Made by a program: the position numbers and the translations under genes. A stretch of DNA of 64,000 nucleotides, from assembly GCA_037833965.1 (NCBI GenBank), contig AP031356.1, forward strand, positions 17,072,501 to 17,136,500, read 5' to 3'. Under the pieces are notes generated by a model. The model was not told the DNA's origin. It saw nothing but the letters and a program-made list of their open reading frames with translations, and ran no database searches. The stretch's first letter is position 1. The number at the start of each line of letters is the position of its first letter. Below are positions 22,858 to 34,488 of the stretch, one piece after another. This stretch comes from Marchantia polymorpha subsp. ruderalis (lineage: Eukaryota > Streptophyta > Marchantiopsida > Marchantiales > Marchantiaceae).

Positions 22858-23150
22858 TGTTAGACTATACCACCCCAAAAAGTTCACGTGGTGAATTTCG
22901 CAAGTAGTAGGATCAAGCTATCATAAACGGATGGTGCAGGCGAAAGGGAGTGGTCTTTGTATTATATATAGAAATGAAGACTTTTATTTGGAGAGAAAAG
23001 AAATTCTTTCAGAGAAAAAATAAAGAACTCTGAGCTTTTTTCCCTTGTAATTTTCCGTTTCGGTCTTTTCCGTCTCAGTCTTTTTACATTACAGTCGTCG
23101 TGTTTTGATGTGTTTTGATGTATTTCAAACTTTTGGTTTTATTTTCTACG
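22858..23150 (+). mobile_element. Candidate solo LTR or retroelement promoter
   Basis: A TATATATA box at 22963-22970 is followed only about 50 bp later by AATAAA (23019-23024) and a T-rich stretch ending TTGTAATTTTC. A promoter TATA box and a poly(A) signal this close together are typical of the U3-R region of LTR retrotransposons and pararetroviruses. TGTGTTAGAC at about 22856 would fit an LTR start. No internal coding region, primer site or target duplication was identified, so the ends are approximate. Confidence 0.3.
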
Positions 23151-24900
23151 AGAAATCACTGGAATGTTTTGTTTCGATGAAGACTCGAAAAACAGAGGGT
23201 TTTTTTTTTTGTTCTTAAATTCACATGATACCTTTTTTCTTGGATATGATAAGAGATAATTTTCTTACGTGGAAGGTTATTTCAAACGTAGATTTGTTCG
23301 AAGAAAACAAAAACCAAAACATAGGTTAGCACAAAGATGATGGATAAAAAGCGCCAGGAAAGCCAGTGGATATGCTATCCAGGTGGCCGTCGTTTGCGGA
23401 CAGAGTGGGTGGTGATGACGTAGCACAACGAATGAATCGACAGCTGGCTGAGGCAAACGATGTGGCAGGTATGCCAAGCATGCACTTGTGCGGTAAAGGG
23501 AAGACGTCCGCCCCTTCCTCGCCCACCTAAACGAATCTAAACGCCCTCGGACTTTACGTCCGTCAAGGCACCGCAGCCCGGAATCCCACTGTTCTCCGTA
23601 CAAGAACATCTGCCTTATCTCCACTGATTCGGCTGCAGTTCCTGTCGACGTCGATGTCGAGCAATGAGCATCCGTCAAAGTCCGCAGGCTCAAGAATTAC
23701 TGTCCGCAAAGGAAGGGGAGAATCTTCCTACAGTCCCAGAAACATGGATGAGTGACTTTAAAGCCAACAGTTGCAGCTGCTGCTGCTGCTGCTCGAGTCT
23801 TCTTTCCAACAGTGATGCTGCTTCTCCTTCTTTTGCGAGTCCACTGTCCGGTGGTGGTGGTGGTGGTGATGATGGCGCTGGAGGGAGTGGATGGTGGGTG
23901 GATCCATCGATCGAACAATCGATGGATTGACCGATTGATTGATGCCTTGATGCTTTGATGCACGCCCATTTCGATGCTGCTGCTGGATGGACCTTCGCTG
24001 CAAAGTACACATGCAAAACAAGTTTAGAGTTGAGGGTTTCTTTCTTGCGAAGTTCGTTGTTTCCACGTTGGTTCCCAATTCCCCATTTCCCACCGGCGAG
24101 TACTCGCTTTGAAAGGGTTCTAGAACTCAGCGAGTTTTTTGTCGACCTCAGTCCGTGTCTAGAGCCTAGAGTTTTGTCAGGTTGAAGGATGTTTCACGCA
24201 GGCGATCTTGTTAGGGTTGACATAACCTTTGGCTTTTTGGAGAAGGCTGTTGTGACCGTCAAGTCCAAGTCGTGGTGGGAATCCGGTATTTGGCTGGTTC
24301 GGTTTCGACCGATCGATTACTCATCATGAAAATATGTGACTTGAGGGAAGTTGGAATGAATCTTGCCGACGCGGCGCATAGCGAAAGTGTGATTCGATTT
24401 CTGTTTGCAGATGTCGTGCAGTCCTAGGTCGCTTTGCATGTGACTCGCTTTGCGATAGACTCGATCAAACGAAATGACAAACGGAGCTGCGTAATGCTTT
24501 ACGGATGCCAAAATGATGGGCTTCTAGTCGATGAACGCTTGCTGACATTGTACTCATGTCCGCTTTGACTGCTCCCACAATCTTTTCAACGCCGATGTTT
24601 GGTTCCCACGTACAAGAAAGATTCAATGGCGTAAAGCGTGGGCAAAGTACTGGTGAATGTTCGAACGTCCGTGCAGCGCCTGCGGCCAAAGCACAAGGTT
24701 TTCCAACAACACAAGACAAGAAAGTTTCATCTCTCACCGTCGTCCTCACCATGATCGTCTGTCATGTGTGTCGACTCAAAAAATTAAAGTTTGTGTGCAT
24801 ACACTCAACTATCTCACCTTTTTTGTTCCAGTATAATCATAGCATTCCTGAGATTAAAATGTTTGGGTTCAAACACAACCATTGTGTTCGAATGAGATGA
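23151..24900. other. Mixed-composition island between AT-rich blocks
   Basis: GC content rises between about 23.3 and 24.8 kb. There are low-complexity runs: CTG near 23779-23793, GGTGGT near 23852-23869 and GATTGATT near 23934-23945. Short frames at 23277-23693 (minus) and 23664-23930 (plus) are dominated by these repeats. The plus-strand frame at 24556-24900 is the only one with a plausible protein-like N-terminus. Confidence 0.4.
24556..24900 (+). CDS. Small ORF with plastid-transit-like N-terminus (doubtful)
   Basis: This 114-codon frame begins MSALTAPTIFSTPMFG and continues rich in Ser, Thr, Ala, Arg and Lys with few acidic residues to about residue 55 (RAAPAAKAQGFPTT). That composition is typical of chloroplast transit peptides. 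A hydrophobic stretch VVLTMIVCHV follows, and the frame then becomes AT-rich and unlike protein. The 3' half may therefore be intron or decay, with the true second exon lost or unseen. No family was recognised. It may be the first exon of a small thylakoid-type protein, a gene fragment captured in repeat sequence or chance. Confidence 0.2.
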   Translation: MSALTAPTIFSTPMFGSHVQERFNGVKRGQSTGECSNVRAAPAAKAQGFPTTQDKKVSSLTVVLTMIVCHVCRLKKLKFVCIHSTISPFLFQYNHSIPEIKMFGFKHNHCVRMR

Positions 24901-27900
24901 ACTTTGTCGAGTCCGTTTGAGATATCCGTGTGTATTAAAGTGGTTGCAATTTGTACATACTATGTGTGCTTTTCAAGCTTCCGTTTCCCTTCGATACCTC
25001 TCCAAGGCCAAGCGAAATGCTCAATACGTTATTATTGACAAGTAGCGTAGGATTCATTACAATCTACTCAGACCAATAAAAATACATTCACTTTTTCTGC
25101 CATTTCCATAATATAGTTTATCTCCCGAATAATTCATTCGCTTGTTGGTATATTGAAAGTACTAAGAAAACTTATGATATATTGCACACTATACAACGTT
25201 GATCATTTATTGCGTATTCTGTTTATTTTTCAGATTGTCAAAATGCACAAAAGTTCATCATTACGTCCATTTCCTTTTTCGGTCAAAAAAATTCCTATAG
25301 TTGTATCATGCTATGCATTAGATATAATCAATTTTCTATCTGAATTAAGAGTATTTAGCTTCATTACCTCGACTTCATATGGTTGCCACATGGGTCTATC
25401 ATATACTGTTTATATACAACCAAAATAATTATTTGAAAACTTATGAACTAAATTTTTATGACATGACAGAAAATTCCACCAAGCTTGCATTTGATGTCTA
25501 TGCTTTTTCCTAGAGGTGAATAGATCATAGTTATATTTGTCACAAAAATCTTTATTTCCACATAATAGCTTTTTTAGTTCAATTTGAAAATTAAATATCA
25601 ATGAGTTACATTTTTCCACTAATATATGTAAGCTTAATCAACCAGCTGAAATAACCTATGTAACAATTATATTTTACACATTTTGCATTAAATTATTTAT
25701 ATGTATTAATAATAAGCATGATGTATAAATAAATTCTAAGCAAATCTCCTATATATCATATTTTTAAAATTAAAGCAATATATGCCAAAAAATTAATCAT
25801 GAACTTTTATCAAAGATCAAACTTTTTATTAATCAATAGAAATTTGATAAATTTTAGTATATCATCCATAGAATTTATTGAACTCATATTATTGATTGAA
25901 ATAAAATTGGATAAATAACACTTACATGGTTTAATTTTCAAAATGATAGGATGGTTTCAACTACTAATTGATATTATTTTTCATAATTATAATAATAAAA
26001 ATAACCTTATACCATATCAATACACAATATATTGTTAAAATAATTTGAATCTTTAATAATCAAATCTAAAATTATATTATGAATATTTGGCTTCCAAATA
26101 CTTGTACAACAATGAATAAACCATTTCTGTTAAAAAATTTCATATAATTCATATATTCAAAATTATAAATTATTACTATTTTAAAGTACTGTGGTTATTT
26201 CAAAATTTTATCATATATATTTGGATAGTTTTCAATTTCAAAAATTTTATTATATACATTACATAAATATATATGACATAATTTTTTGAAATAATCATAT
26301 TATTCATGATTTTTGGAAAATAATAAAAGATAGCATTTTGTTTCACATAAGCATACTAAAAATTAAATTTTGTGGTTATAATTAAAATTTAACATTTTTA
26401 AGTTTCAAAAATGTATTTATGTGAATGAAAAAAAATCGTGGGAAAAAAATTCATCTTATACACATTTGACATCAAATACAAGTTCAAAAACATGCCCACA
26501 AAAGCTAAATCATTTAACTTTTAAAAAAATAAATAATTTTTATCTATATAAAGTGCATTTTTGTTTCACATAAGCATGGTTAAAAATTATTTTTTTACAT
26601 TAATAAATAATGTAAATAATTTAAATTTAACATTTTTATGTTTCATAAATACTTTTATGTGAATGAAGAACAATTTTGGAAAAAAATCAGATCATCTTTT
26701 AACCATTTCACATCAAGTTTAACTTCAAAGCTGTAACTACAAAAACACATGTTCAGCATTAATTGTCGAATATGACATTGTCAACAATCCTGTACATACA
26801 AGAATAAGAACATAGCATGTAGTAGAATAGCAATAGCATAAGTGGTGATAATAATTGACGGTAATGTCAAAAGATTGGCAAAAAATTTCACCAATCTCTA
26901 AGAAGGCTAGTCTAAGACACTAATTTACTAGAAATTCAAAATCACATTCACGCAGATTTCACATGACATTGAAATCAAAATGCAACTGATTTCAATTAGC
27001 AACTCGTCATCATGATAAACAAACGCGTCAATATGTCAAATCAGCAAAGAGAATTATTATAATCTCTCTAATATCAAGAATTAAGTGATATCTCTTTGAC
27101 TAATCCTTGAAAAAAAAGTAATTTTACGTATACAAATTTTAAAGGTAGCATGCTATGTTACAAAAATTTAAACTTAAAATTAAAATTTTCAAAAATTTGT
27201 ATCAATTGGAAAAAAAAAAAGAGGAAATTCAAACATCATATTGTATTTCTATTTTACAAAAAAATTTAATATAAAATCAGATGTAATAAATTCAAAATTT
27301 AATAAAAAATATTTTAAGAAAGAATTATTGATTAACCAAAAAAATTTGATAAACTTTAATTTTTCACATAATTATATTTTTACTTTTAACTAAATAATAA
27401 ATTACGTATAATACATATTATTGAATAATAAATCAAACTAGATTTATGTATTATTTTTTAATATTAATACATAAGCGTAAATATTACAGTAAACGGTGCT
27501 ACTAATATTACGCTTCGTGGATGCATGTATTAGTGTTATCATGTGTGTCATCTAGGCATGATAACCCGATCTTGTTCCCCAATAAGTATTCCTGTTCAGA
27601 CTTCCCTTGTGCACAAGAGTGAGTGTGATACATACATGTAATACATTGAAATATATACATGTATTTTTCACATCATAAGAAAAAAATTCTCAACTCAATT
27701 TTTTATTAACGTTATTATTTTTATAAGTTTCTTAATGATTGAACAATTTTTTCTTTCTCTCTTTTTAAAAAATATTTAAAAATAATTGTAAAAAAAAATT
27801 TTTAAATCAAATTAAATATGAAAAATATTTTATAATTTAACATTTTTGATACACAATTTTTAATTTTACTTTATTAAATTAGAAACATCAGAAGAAATTT

Positions 27901-28140
27901 TTCAACAAATCAAAATAATATTTCAAATATAATACAAATGTATTTTTCAAAGAATTGAAACATTTTTTCTATTTTTAATTTAATAATTTACTTAAAAAAA
28001 TTATATATAAAATAAACTTTAATATCAATAAAAAATTTATGTTTCAATTATATTAAAGCCTATTTATTTATTTACTGTAAAATTATTATATTCTAATCAA
28101 TTTATTAATTTCAAATTCAAATATTGCATCATGTTTTTTA

Positions 28141-28687
28141 AATTAAAATTTATAAATAATAAAATATTAAATATTAAATTTATCCTTTTACATTAGTCTA
28201 CTCTTTAAATAATCAACTTGAACTTATAAATTTTGTGAGTACTTTATCAATAAAAATATGTCGTATAATGCAAAACAAATTGTGTTGCAGGTACAATTAA
28301 ATTGTGCATGCTTTTCAACATCTAGGGAGTATTCTAAATATATTTGTAACCTTCTACCCGCAGCGGCCGGTCACGTGAAGAATCTTTGGATAACATAAAT
28401 TTTTCTCATCAAAGTTTGTAAATTAAAATTTATATATGATAATATACTAAATTTATTTTTATTTTTTTACATTGCTCTACTATTTAAATAATCAACTTGA
28501 ACTTAGAAATTTTGTGAGTGCTTTATCAATAGATGCGTATTTAACATTCTGTATTGTGACGGACTCAATAAAAATATGTCGCATAATGCAAAACAAATTG
28601 CTTTGCAGGTACAATTAAATTGCGCATGCTTTCCAACATTTAGGGAGTATTCTTAATATATTCGCAGCTTCCTACCCGCGGTGGCGA
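28141..28687 (+). repeat. Direct duplication of a 230-270-bp segment
   Basis: Copy one (about 28141-28366) and copy two (about 28421-28687) share long identical phrases in order: AATTAAAATTTATA, AAATAATCAACTTGAACTTA, AAATTTTGTGAGTRCTTTATC, ATGCAAAACAAATTG, TTGCAGGTACAATTAAATTG, TAGGGAGTATTCT and CTACCCGC. Copy two carries about 38 extra bases in the middle. Both end in a short GC-rich patch that stands out in this AT-rich block. This suits diverged LTRs or a tandem duplication. Only about 55 bp separate the copies. Confidence 0.85.
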
Positions 28688-29066
28688 AGGTGCAACTAGC
28701 CTACTTTAAACTTACACCAATCTAAGTAAAAATATTCAATTCAGTTACCATGTCATGCATATGGGTCTACGCTGCTGATTGAATATTTGTGTATTCTTTC
28801 ACCAGATCAAGATTCTTTCTAACCGTTTGTCCGATCATATGATTGTTCTAATGAAACGTGATGAATATTTTTCTAGTTTACGTACATGCATCTTACATTG
28901 CTGGACATAGTACTTGAAAGCAAAGAATAAATTCGTTGAAGTTTAAAAATCTACTTGCAGATCTCGCTTGATTTGCAGCTGGAAAAGTTAGCAAATTAGC
29001 CCCAATGGTTGAGGGGTTCTATGCAAGCTCTGAATATGCCGCATCAAGGTTGGAATTGTCAAAGAG

Positions 29067-29288
29067 TTGTTTAATTTGATGAAAATTAATGAAGCAAGTC
29101 TTGATAAAGATAAGAATGTTAATCAATTAGAGGAGATTATCAAATCACGTGATAGAGTTAAATTTCATAAATTTGAATTTTTGTATAAGCAGATTCTTGA
29201 TATTCAGTACCAGTTGCTTTGCTTTAACGTTCAAACAGAAGCCAAAGAAACATTCGAAGATCTCAAAAAACAGTTTGAAAAGTTTTAG
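29067..29288 (+). CDS. Charged coiled-coil-like ORF fragment (doubtful)
   Basis: This 73-codon frame is rich in Lys, Glu, Asp and Leu, including LEEIIKSRDRVKF and AKETFEDLKKQFEKF, and is closed by a stop. Its composition is more protein-like than its neighbours and would form amphipathic helix. It has no recognisable family, no clear start context and no obvious second exon. It could be a gag or transposase remnant, or the end of a decayed gene. Confidence 0.2.
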   Translation: MFNLMKINEASLDKDKNVNQLEEIIKSRDRVKFHKFEFLYKQILDIQYQLLCFNVQTEAKETFEDLKKQFEKF

Positions 29289-31370
29289 GAATACACAAGA
29301 TAATCCATTACGCAAATGAAAACAAACTCCATACGAATTTCAAAAGTTAAAATACTAAAACCGAATCTGGTGTGAATTGCAACTCTATCTTATTTAAACA
29401 AGTAAAAAATAGTAATAAAGAGTAATCATGTAGCCCACGCCATATGGTAGTAACCAAAGCCGTTTTGCGAACCACACGTATATCAACTTACGGAACTTGG
29501 CCTTGAAAAGTTCCAAGCCAAGTTACAAGAAATTGTACTCAAAGTGAAACGTTAAAAAAAAATCAAAATATGCCTTATATGACGATTCATGATATATTTC
29601 ACTAAAAAGTATTCATCACAAACAATTTTGCCATAAAATGCTTACTTAAGTAGAGGCTACTGTAATGTGAAATTGGTTATAAAAATTAATCTAAAATTTG
29701 AGTTGAAGTAATTGCTAAAAAAATATCATAATTTAAATATTGAGCAAAATTTATTTTTTATAAAAAATATTTATAAAAATTTAAATATATTTTTATTCAA
29801 TTGGATGAAAATTTAAAGATATATAGTATTTTTCATGAATTTTATAAAATTATATAAAATTAGGAATAAAATATTTTTAAAAAATTCTCTATAGTTTGTA
29901 TTCAAATCAGTTTATCAAGTTTTTATTTTTATTTTGCCCGATTGCATATGAATTTCAAATTGCATACATGTATATCAAATATTATAAAATTTCACAGATT
30001 CTATGATATTCAACAGATCAATCAGTAGATAAATATTCACATGAAGAGATACTTAAATTATATAAAATTAATTTTAAAATAAACTTCAATTATATTTAAT
30101 CTTTTGCTGAGTGCATAATCTATTAACAGACACAATACTGACTCATTAAAAAAATTGATTAATTACTATTTTATGATTTATTACCTTTTATTTAAATTTG
30201 AGATGATAAATCTGGTGATGATGATTCCATGAAATTTTGTAATTAAAATAACACAAATCAAATGTAAGGCTGACTCGAGTAAATACTCCTTGAATTGTCT
30301 GAACCAAGGCACACACATTAGAGAATGACGCAAGGAAGATGAATTACACACTTATTTAGATTGGACCCCAAATCCATTAAGTGTTTGAGATAAACTACAA
30401 ACAAGAATTGAAAATGACATTTTTGACATAACCATAACTCTTTTTAAAAAAATTTAAGGTTTAATAGTTTTTTTTGAATTTTGAAGATGGAATTCATGAG
30501 ATGATCAAACATAATCACTTTGTAAAATGCCATAATTAAAATAACACAATTTAAGTTTATTGATCGTAATATTATTATGTATGTACCTAGAGATAATGAT
30601 TATAAGAACGTACTATGTTTGTATATTGCAATTAAAATTTTTTTATCATAGCATTAAATTATGATAAATAAAAATGTAGTCAATTTTATAAATTTTGATT
30701 TTTTAATTTAATTAATTATATATATGTATATATAATTTCATTTACAAAAAAATTTCTAAAATTATAATTTCAAATAATAAAATATATATAATTTGAAATA
30801 ATTTAATGAAAAAATTAAAATATATTTAAAATTTTATGTACTAAAAAAAATTTCATGCGCAAATACGTTTTATTTTAATTTATATAATTATAATAATAGG
30901 ATGTGTTAAGTTATATTTTGAGAAAAAAAATCGGTGAATGCATATTACATTGCCTAATTGATTTTTTATCTTAAAATGTGATATAAAAAATATGACTCAT
31001 AAATTTGATCCTCTATATTCAATTAGAAGTATGAATTGAATAAATTCAGGTGTATCACAATATCATTTTTTGATGACGTTGGTTTTGCACTTTATCTAGT
31101 ACTTGAGATTTATAATCACATAACAATTAATTGCAAAATTGCATGTGAAGATTGACATGCTTGTTTTCATTCAAATATGTTCATGTTTCATTAGGAGAAA
31201 TCGTTTATTCAAAAATTCAAAATTATAATTGATTGAGAAAAAATTCAAGGTAGATATATAACAATAGCAGATAATTTATCAATAACAGTGGTTCGAAGGT
31301 TCGATTCAAACTTTAAAGAATTGGAAGTTTGATTTTCCTAGGAAGATAGTCTTAGGTCAGTGAAGGTAAA

Positions 31371-32277
31371 GAGCAGCAGGTAGAAATTTGTTTGTTCTTT
31401 CCTTGAGTTAAGGAGCAGCGAAGACAAGAAAAGAATCAGAAGAAAAATCAGTCGAAGCATCTGGAACAAGTCAGTTCAAACCTTCAATCGATGGCAACCA
31501 GTAACAGAGCAGAAATGTGGAAAAAACCATCGAGTAAGACCGCGATGTAGGCGAACCGGGAACATAGAGCTATACTCAAGAATCAGCATCAGAATGGGAA
31601 ACATGTCCCACCGCAGGTAACCCTCGATCCACAAGTTGCTCACGGCACATCCACCACACGAACCGAACCTCGACTGCGAGCGGTACATGCTCGGCAAGAG
31701 AAGACACGGGAAAGGACACTAACCAAGTAACCAACGTCGACCACAGCTTACAACTGGGAGCCCAGATAAGCTGAGCTGGAGTCCAGAAAAGGCAACAACG
31801 TAAGGCTTGAGTTGCAGTGGAAGGATAGCGAGCAGGAGATGGGAGTTCTTGTAGCGGCAGCCGCAAAGTGCGTCCGGCCCTACGTTTGCGGCGTCGCCAG
31901 CCTGAACGCATGGAACACGCGGACGTCAGTCGAGCGCCGCAGAATCACGCTGGACTGAGAGAGTGAGAGACGCACAGAAACACAGCGCGAGCGAGCGAGA
32001 GACTGCGGTTCGTGTGTGTGTGAGTGTGTGAATGTGTGTGCGCCCGTGTGACACAGAGTCAATTGGAATTCGGATCACATCGCTTGACTTTGACTGGAAT
32101 TGATGCAGCAGGGCAGCTGAATCATGCGCTGCGCTCAACGAGAAAAATACTACTGTCTTATCCTTGGTTCCACTGTCCGGAGAGAGTCGCGAGAAGGAGC
32201 AGTGGTGGCGGTGGTGCAGGTGCCAGACGAAGAAGAAATAGAAGAAGAAGAAGAAGAAGAGGAGGGAGCGGACAAGA
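31371..32277 (+). other. Upstream region and leader of the gene at 32278
   Basis: Composition returns to gene-space levels at about 31.4 kb. The plus strand has a GA-rich part and a GTGTGTGTGAGTGTGTG stretch (about 32012-32040) before the coding start. Two upstream ORFs precede the main ATG: a 5-codon one at 32103-32120 and a 65-codon one at 32124-32321 that overlaps the main start in another frame. No TATA box was obvious. A CAG|GTAACC donor-like site near 31616 could end a 5' leader exon. Confidence 0.4.
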
Positions 32278-32986
32278 ATGCAGACGCCTTATTTCACAGA
32301 GGGGCAAACGGAGCCTGTTGATCCGAGCAAGGCTGTGGAGAATGGGGAGAATGGGAATGGGAATGGGAATGAGAATGAGAAATTGGATCAGAAGAAGAAT
32401 GGGCAGGGAGGGGAAGACGAAGGACAGATGTATGCGCCCATGCAGAAGAGGCCGTTCGACCCCGTCGAGTCCACCGGGCACGCGGCGTCAGAGCAGAATA
32501 GTAGCAGCGGGGGGAGTAGTGGGTTTTCTGGAGGCGTGAGGAAGATTCTGCATCCTGCAGAGGCTCTGGACAGCGCCAGGCAGACTGCAGAGCTGATCAT
32601 GAAAGATGCTATGGATGCTTTGATTCGAACCAAGCAACGGCTTATGGAGATTCTTCCGTCGCTCATGCCCTCGCAGGCTGCCGCTGCTGCTGCGCCCGAT
32701 GCTGCGAGCAAGGTTCTCCCGCCTGCCTCCTCTCCTCTCCTACCCTTCAATTCTCCTCCCCAACTGCTTCTCTTCTGTTCACACGAGAATGTTTGAATGT
32801 TTCTCGAATAGTTCTGATCTGCCGCTGGCCTTCAGCTCCCCTGTTCGAGGCACTCCCTCGCATTCATTGTTTCCACATGCACGCCTGTCGATTCACTCCT
32901 CGAGGCTTCTGTGCTATCTCTCCTCACTCCATGAGGACTCACGTAAATCCGACATATTATCACACATACTCATAAATTGGGATCTT

Positions 32987-33030
<44 letters not shown>

Positions 33031-34488
33031 TCCTTCCTTTGTATTCAGTGGTGCTAATATAATTCTTCAGCCTAACACCAGAGTCAGTCCAGTCGCGAAA
33101 TAATGTTTACAATGAACAGAAGACAGCAAAGAGCTACAAAACATGGTGGCATTCTCTTGGATTGTAACATCCTGTAAGAATAACATTAAGGGTTTGCATG
33201 CAATCAGTATCCAGGCCATGCCTGCCTGCCTGCCTGACATACATACATACATACTTGCGTACAAATATTTCTCCACAGGCGTTTGACACACAATGTGACA
33301 GAATGTTTTTTCGTGGTCATTATCATTCCCATCCTTATAAACATGTACTTCCTTCCATACGAAAACTTTCCATAGTCCAGAAGATTGATGGCAAAACCAT
33401 GTTACCTTCACAGATGTCAAGACTAGAAGGAATATCATGTAAGTCAAGGCTCCCTTTCCCCTGTACAATGACGACCTCGGGGTCAAATCCTCATTCACTG
33501 TTGCTGTATAGCTGCTGTTCATTCTCCCTACCGAACGCCCACTGTGCCTACGCTCGCGACAGTGGCACTGTGTGCCCTTCCCTGTATTCTCAGAAGAGGA
33601 TATAGTTTTCTCGCGGGGAACTGTCCAGAGAGAGCTGAGCCGATGGTCCTAGATTATACTTTGACCCTGTCTGTCACTTGAATCAGCTGGTGCACTGCAG
33701 AAAGCCCTGTCTTCGTGCCCCTGGCACGATTGATTCTGAGTCCGTTGAGTGCTTGGTTGTCTAGGAGTGATATATTTTCTGAGACAAGTGGATCTGATTT
33801 GAATATGAATTCTCCCTTCAGGTGCAAAAACTTGGCAGAAAGCACAGAACGGTCTTTCTGTAAGTGTCTGTGATCGAGAATGAATGAATGAATGAATGAA
33901 TGACCTGCCTCTTTGAATGGATGGCCCAGTACTTGAATCAGATTGACCTGGCTCACTGTCAACGACTGGGGTTTGTGTGCTGGACTTGTATATTGCTCCT
34001 AGTACTGCCACCACTACTACATGAAGATGGGTAGAGTGAGTGTCATACGCCATGACGACTGCCGCTCTGCACCTCTTGGCCCAGGATTTCTATGTCTACA
34101 GAAGAAAGAGTTAACGAGGTTGGGAAAGGCTGACTTGCGTCGGGGTTGCTCGACTGACAAGACGAGGTACAGAATGGAGCAGGGCATGGAGATGCTTAAA
34201 CCGTTGGGTCTGCAAGTGTCTCACCAGGTTTCTGTTCTGCGTCGTGGTCAGGTGGTGGAGAATGTGGAGCAGGGCATGCTGGGCAAGGCGGAGGGAGGAG
34301 TTCCTGCTGCGGGGACTGATGCTGAGCAAAATGGCAGTGACGAGAAACCCTCTGAAGGCGTTGCTTCCAATGCGTCCGGGTCCAATGGGGGCCTAACAAC
34401 CAATACGACCACGGGCAGCGTCCACCAATCGAGTCCCGATTCTCAGTCCAGGAAGAAGTGGAAAGTGGTAGGCCTATCAAAAATCTAG
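32278..34488 (+). CDS. Unrecognised two-exon protein
   Basis: I do not recognise this gene. Exon 1 (32278-32712) encodes about 145 residues: a polar, Gly/Asn/Glu-rich part, then a helix-prone segment (about residues 90-135) including HPAEALDSARQTAELIMKD and ALIRTKQRLMEILPSL, then an alanine run. After a GT intron, exon 2 starts at 34102 following CTATGTCTACAG. It is in phase and continues KKELTRLGKADLRRG, GMEMLKPLGLQVSHQVSVLR and a Ser/Asn/Gly-rich tail to a stop at 34488, about 273 residues in all. No signal or transit peptide is evident; the basic KKELTRLGKADLRR stretch could be a nuclear signal. The donor AAG|GTTCTC is weak, so an extra exon in the 1.4-kb intron is possible. An alternative last exon is described under findings. 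Composition and matched phase support real coding; function is unknown. Confidence 0.55.
32993..33029 (+). repeat. (TC)n microsatellite in the intron
   Basis: About eighteen TC units within the putative intron of the gene at 32278-34488, followed by CCTTCCTTCC. Confidence 0.95.

Larger units (their letters stand above)
24901..31370. other. Very AT-rich block, mostly featureless
   Basis: Long A/T runs with stops in all frames. Apart from the duplicated segment at 28.1-28.7 kb and the frame at 29067-29288, I saw no conserved feature. A slightly less AT-rich patch at about 27480-27660 includes TAATATTAC, judged a chance match. Similar phrases such as TTTCACATAAGCAT (about 26341 and 26564) and TTAACATTTTTA recur nearby, so old diverged repeats are likely. 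Confidence 0.55.

Noticed and set aside
24425..24460. CGCTTTGCATGTGA, resembling a tRNA-Ala anticodon arm
   Set aside because: The rest does not fold as a cloverleaf and no T-loop follows.
27500..27520. TAATATTAC, the geminivirus origin nonanucleotide
   Set aside because: No flanking stem and no replication-protein frame nearby; a nine-base match in AT-rich DNA is expected by chance.
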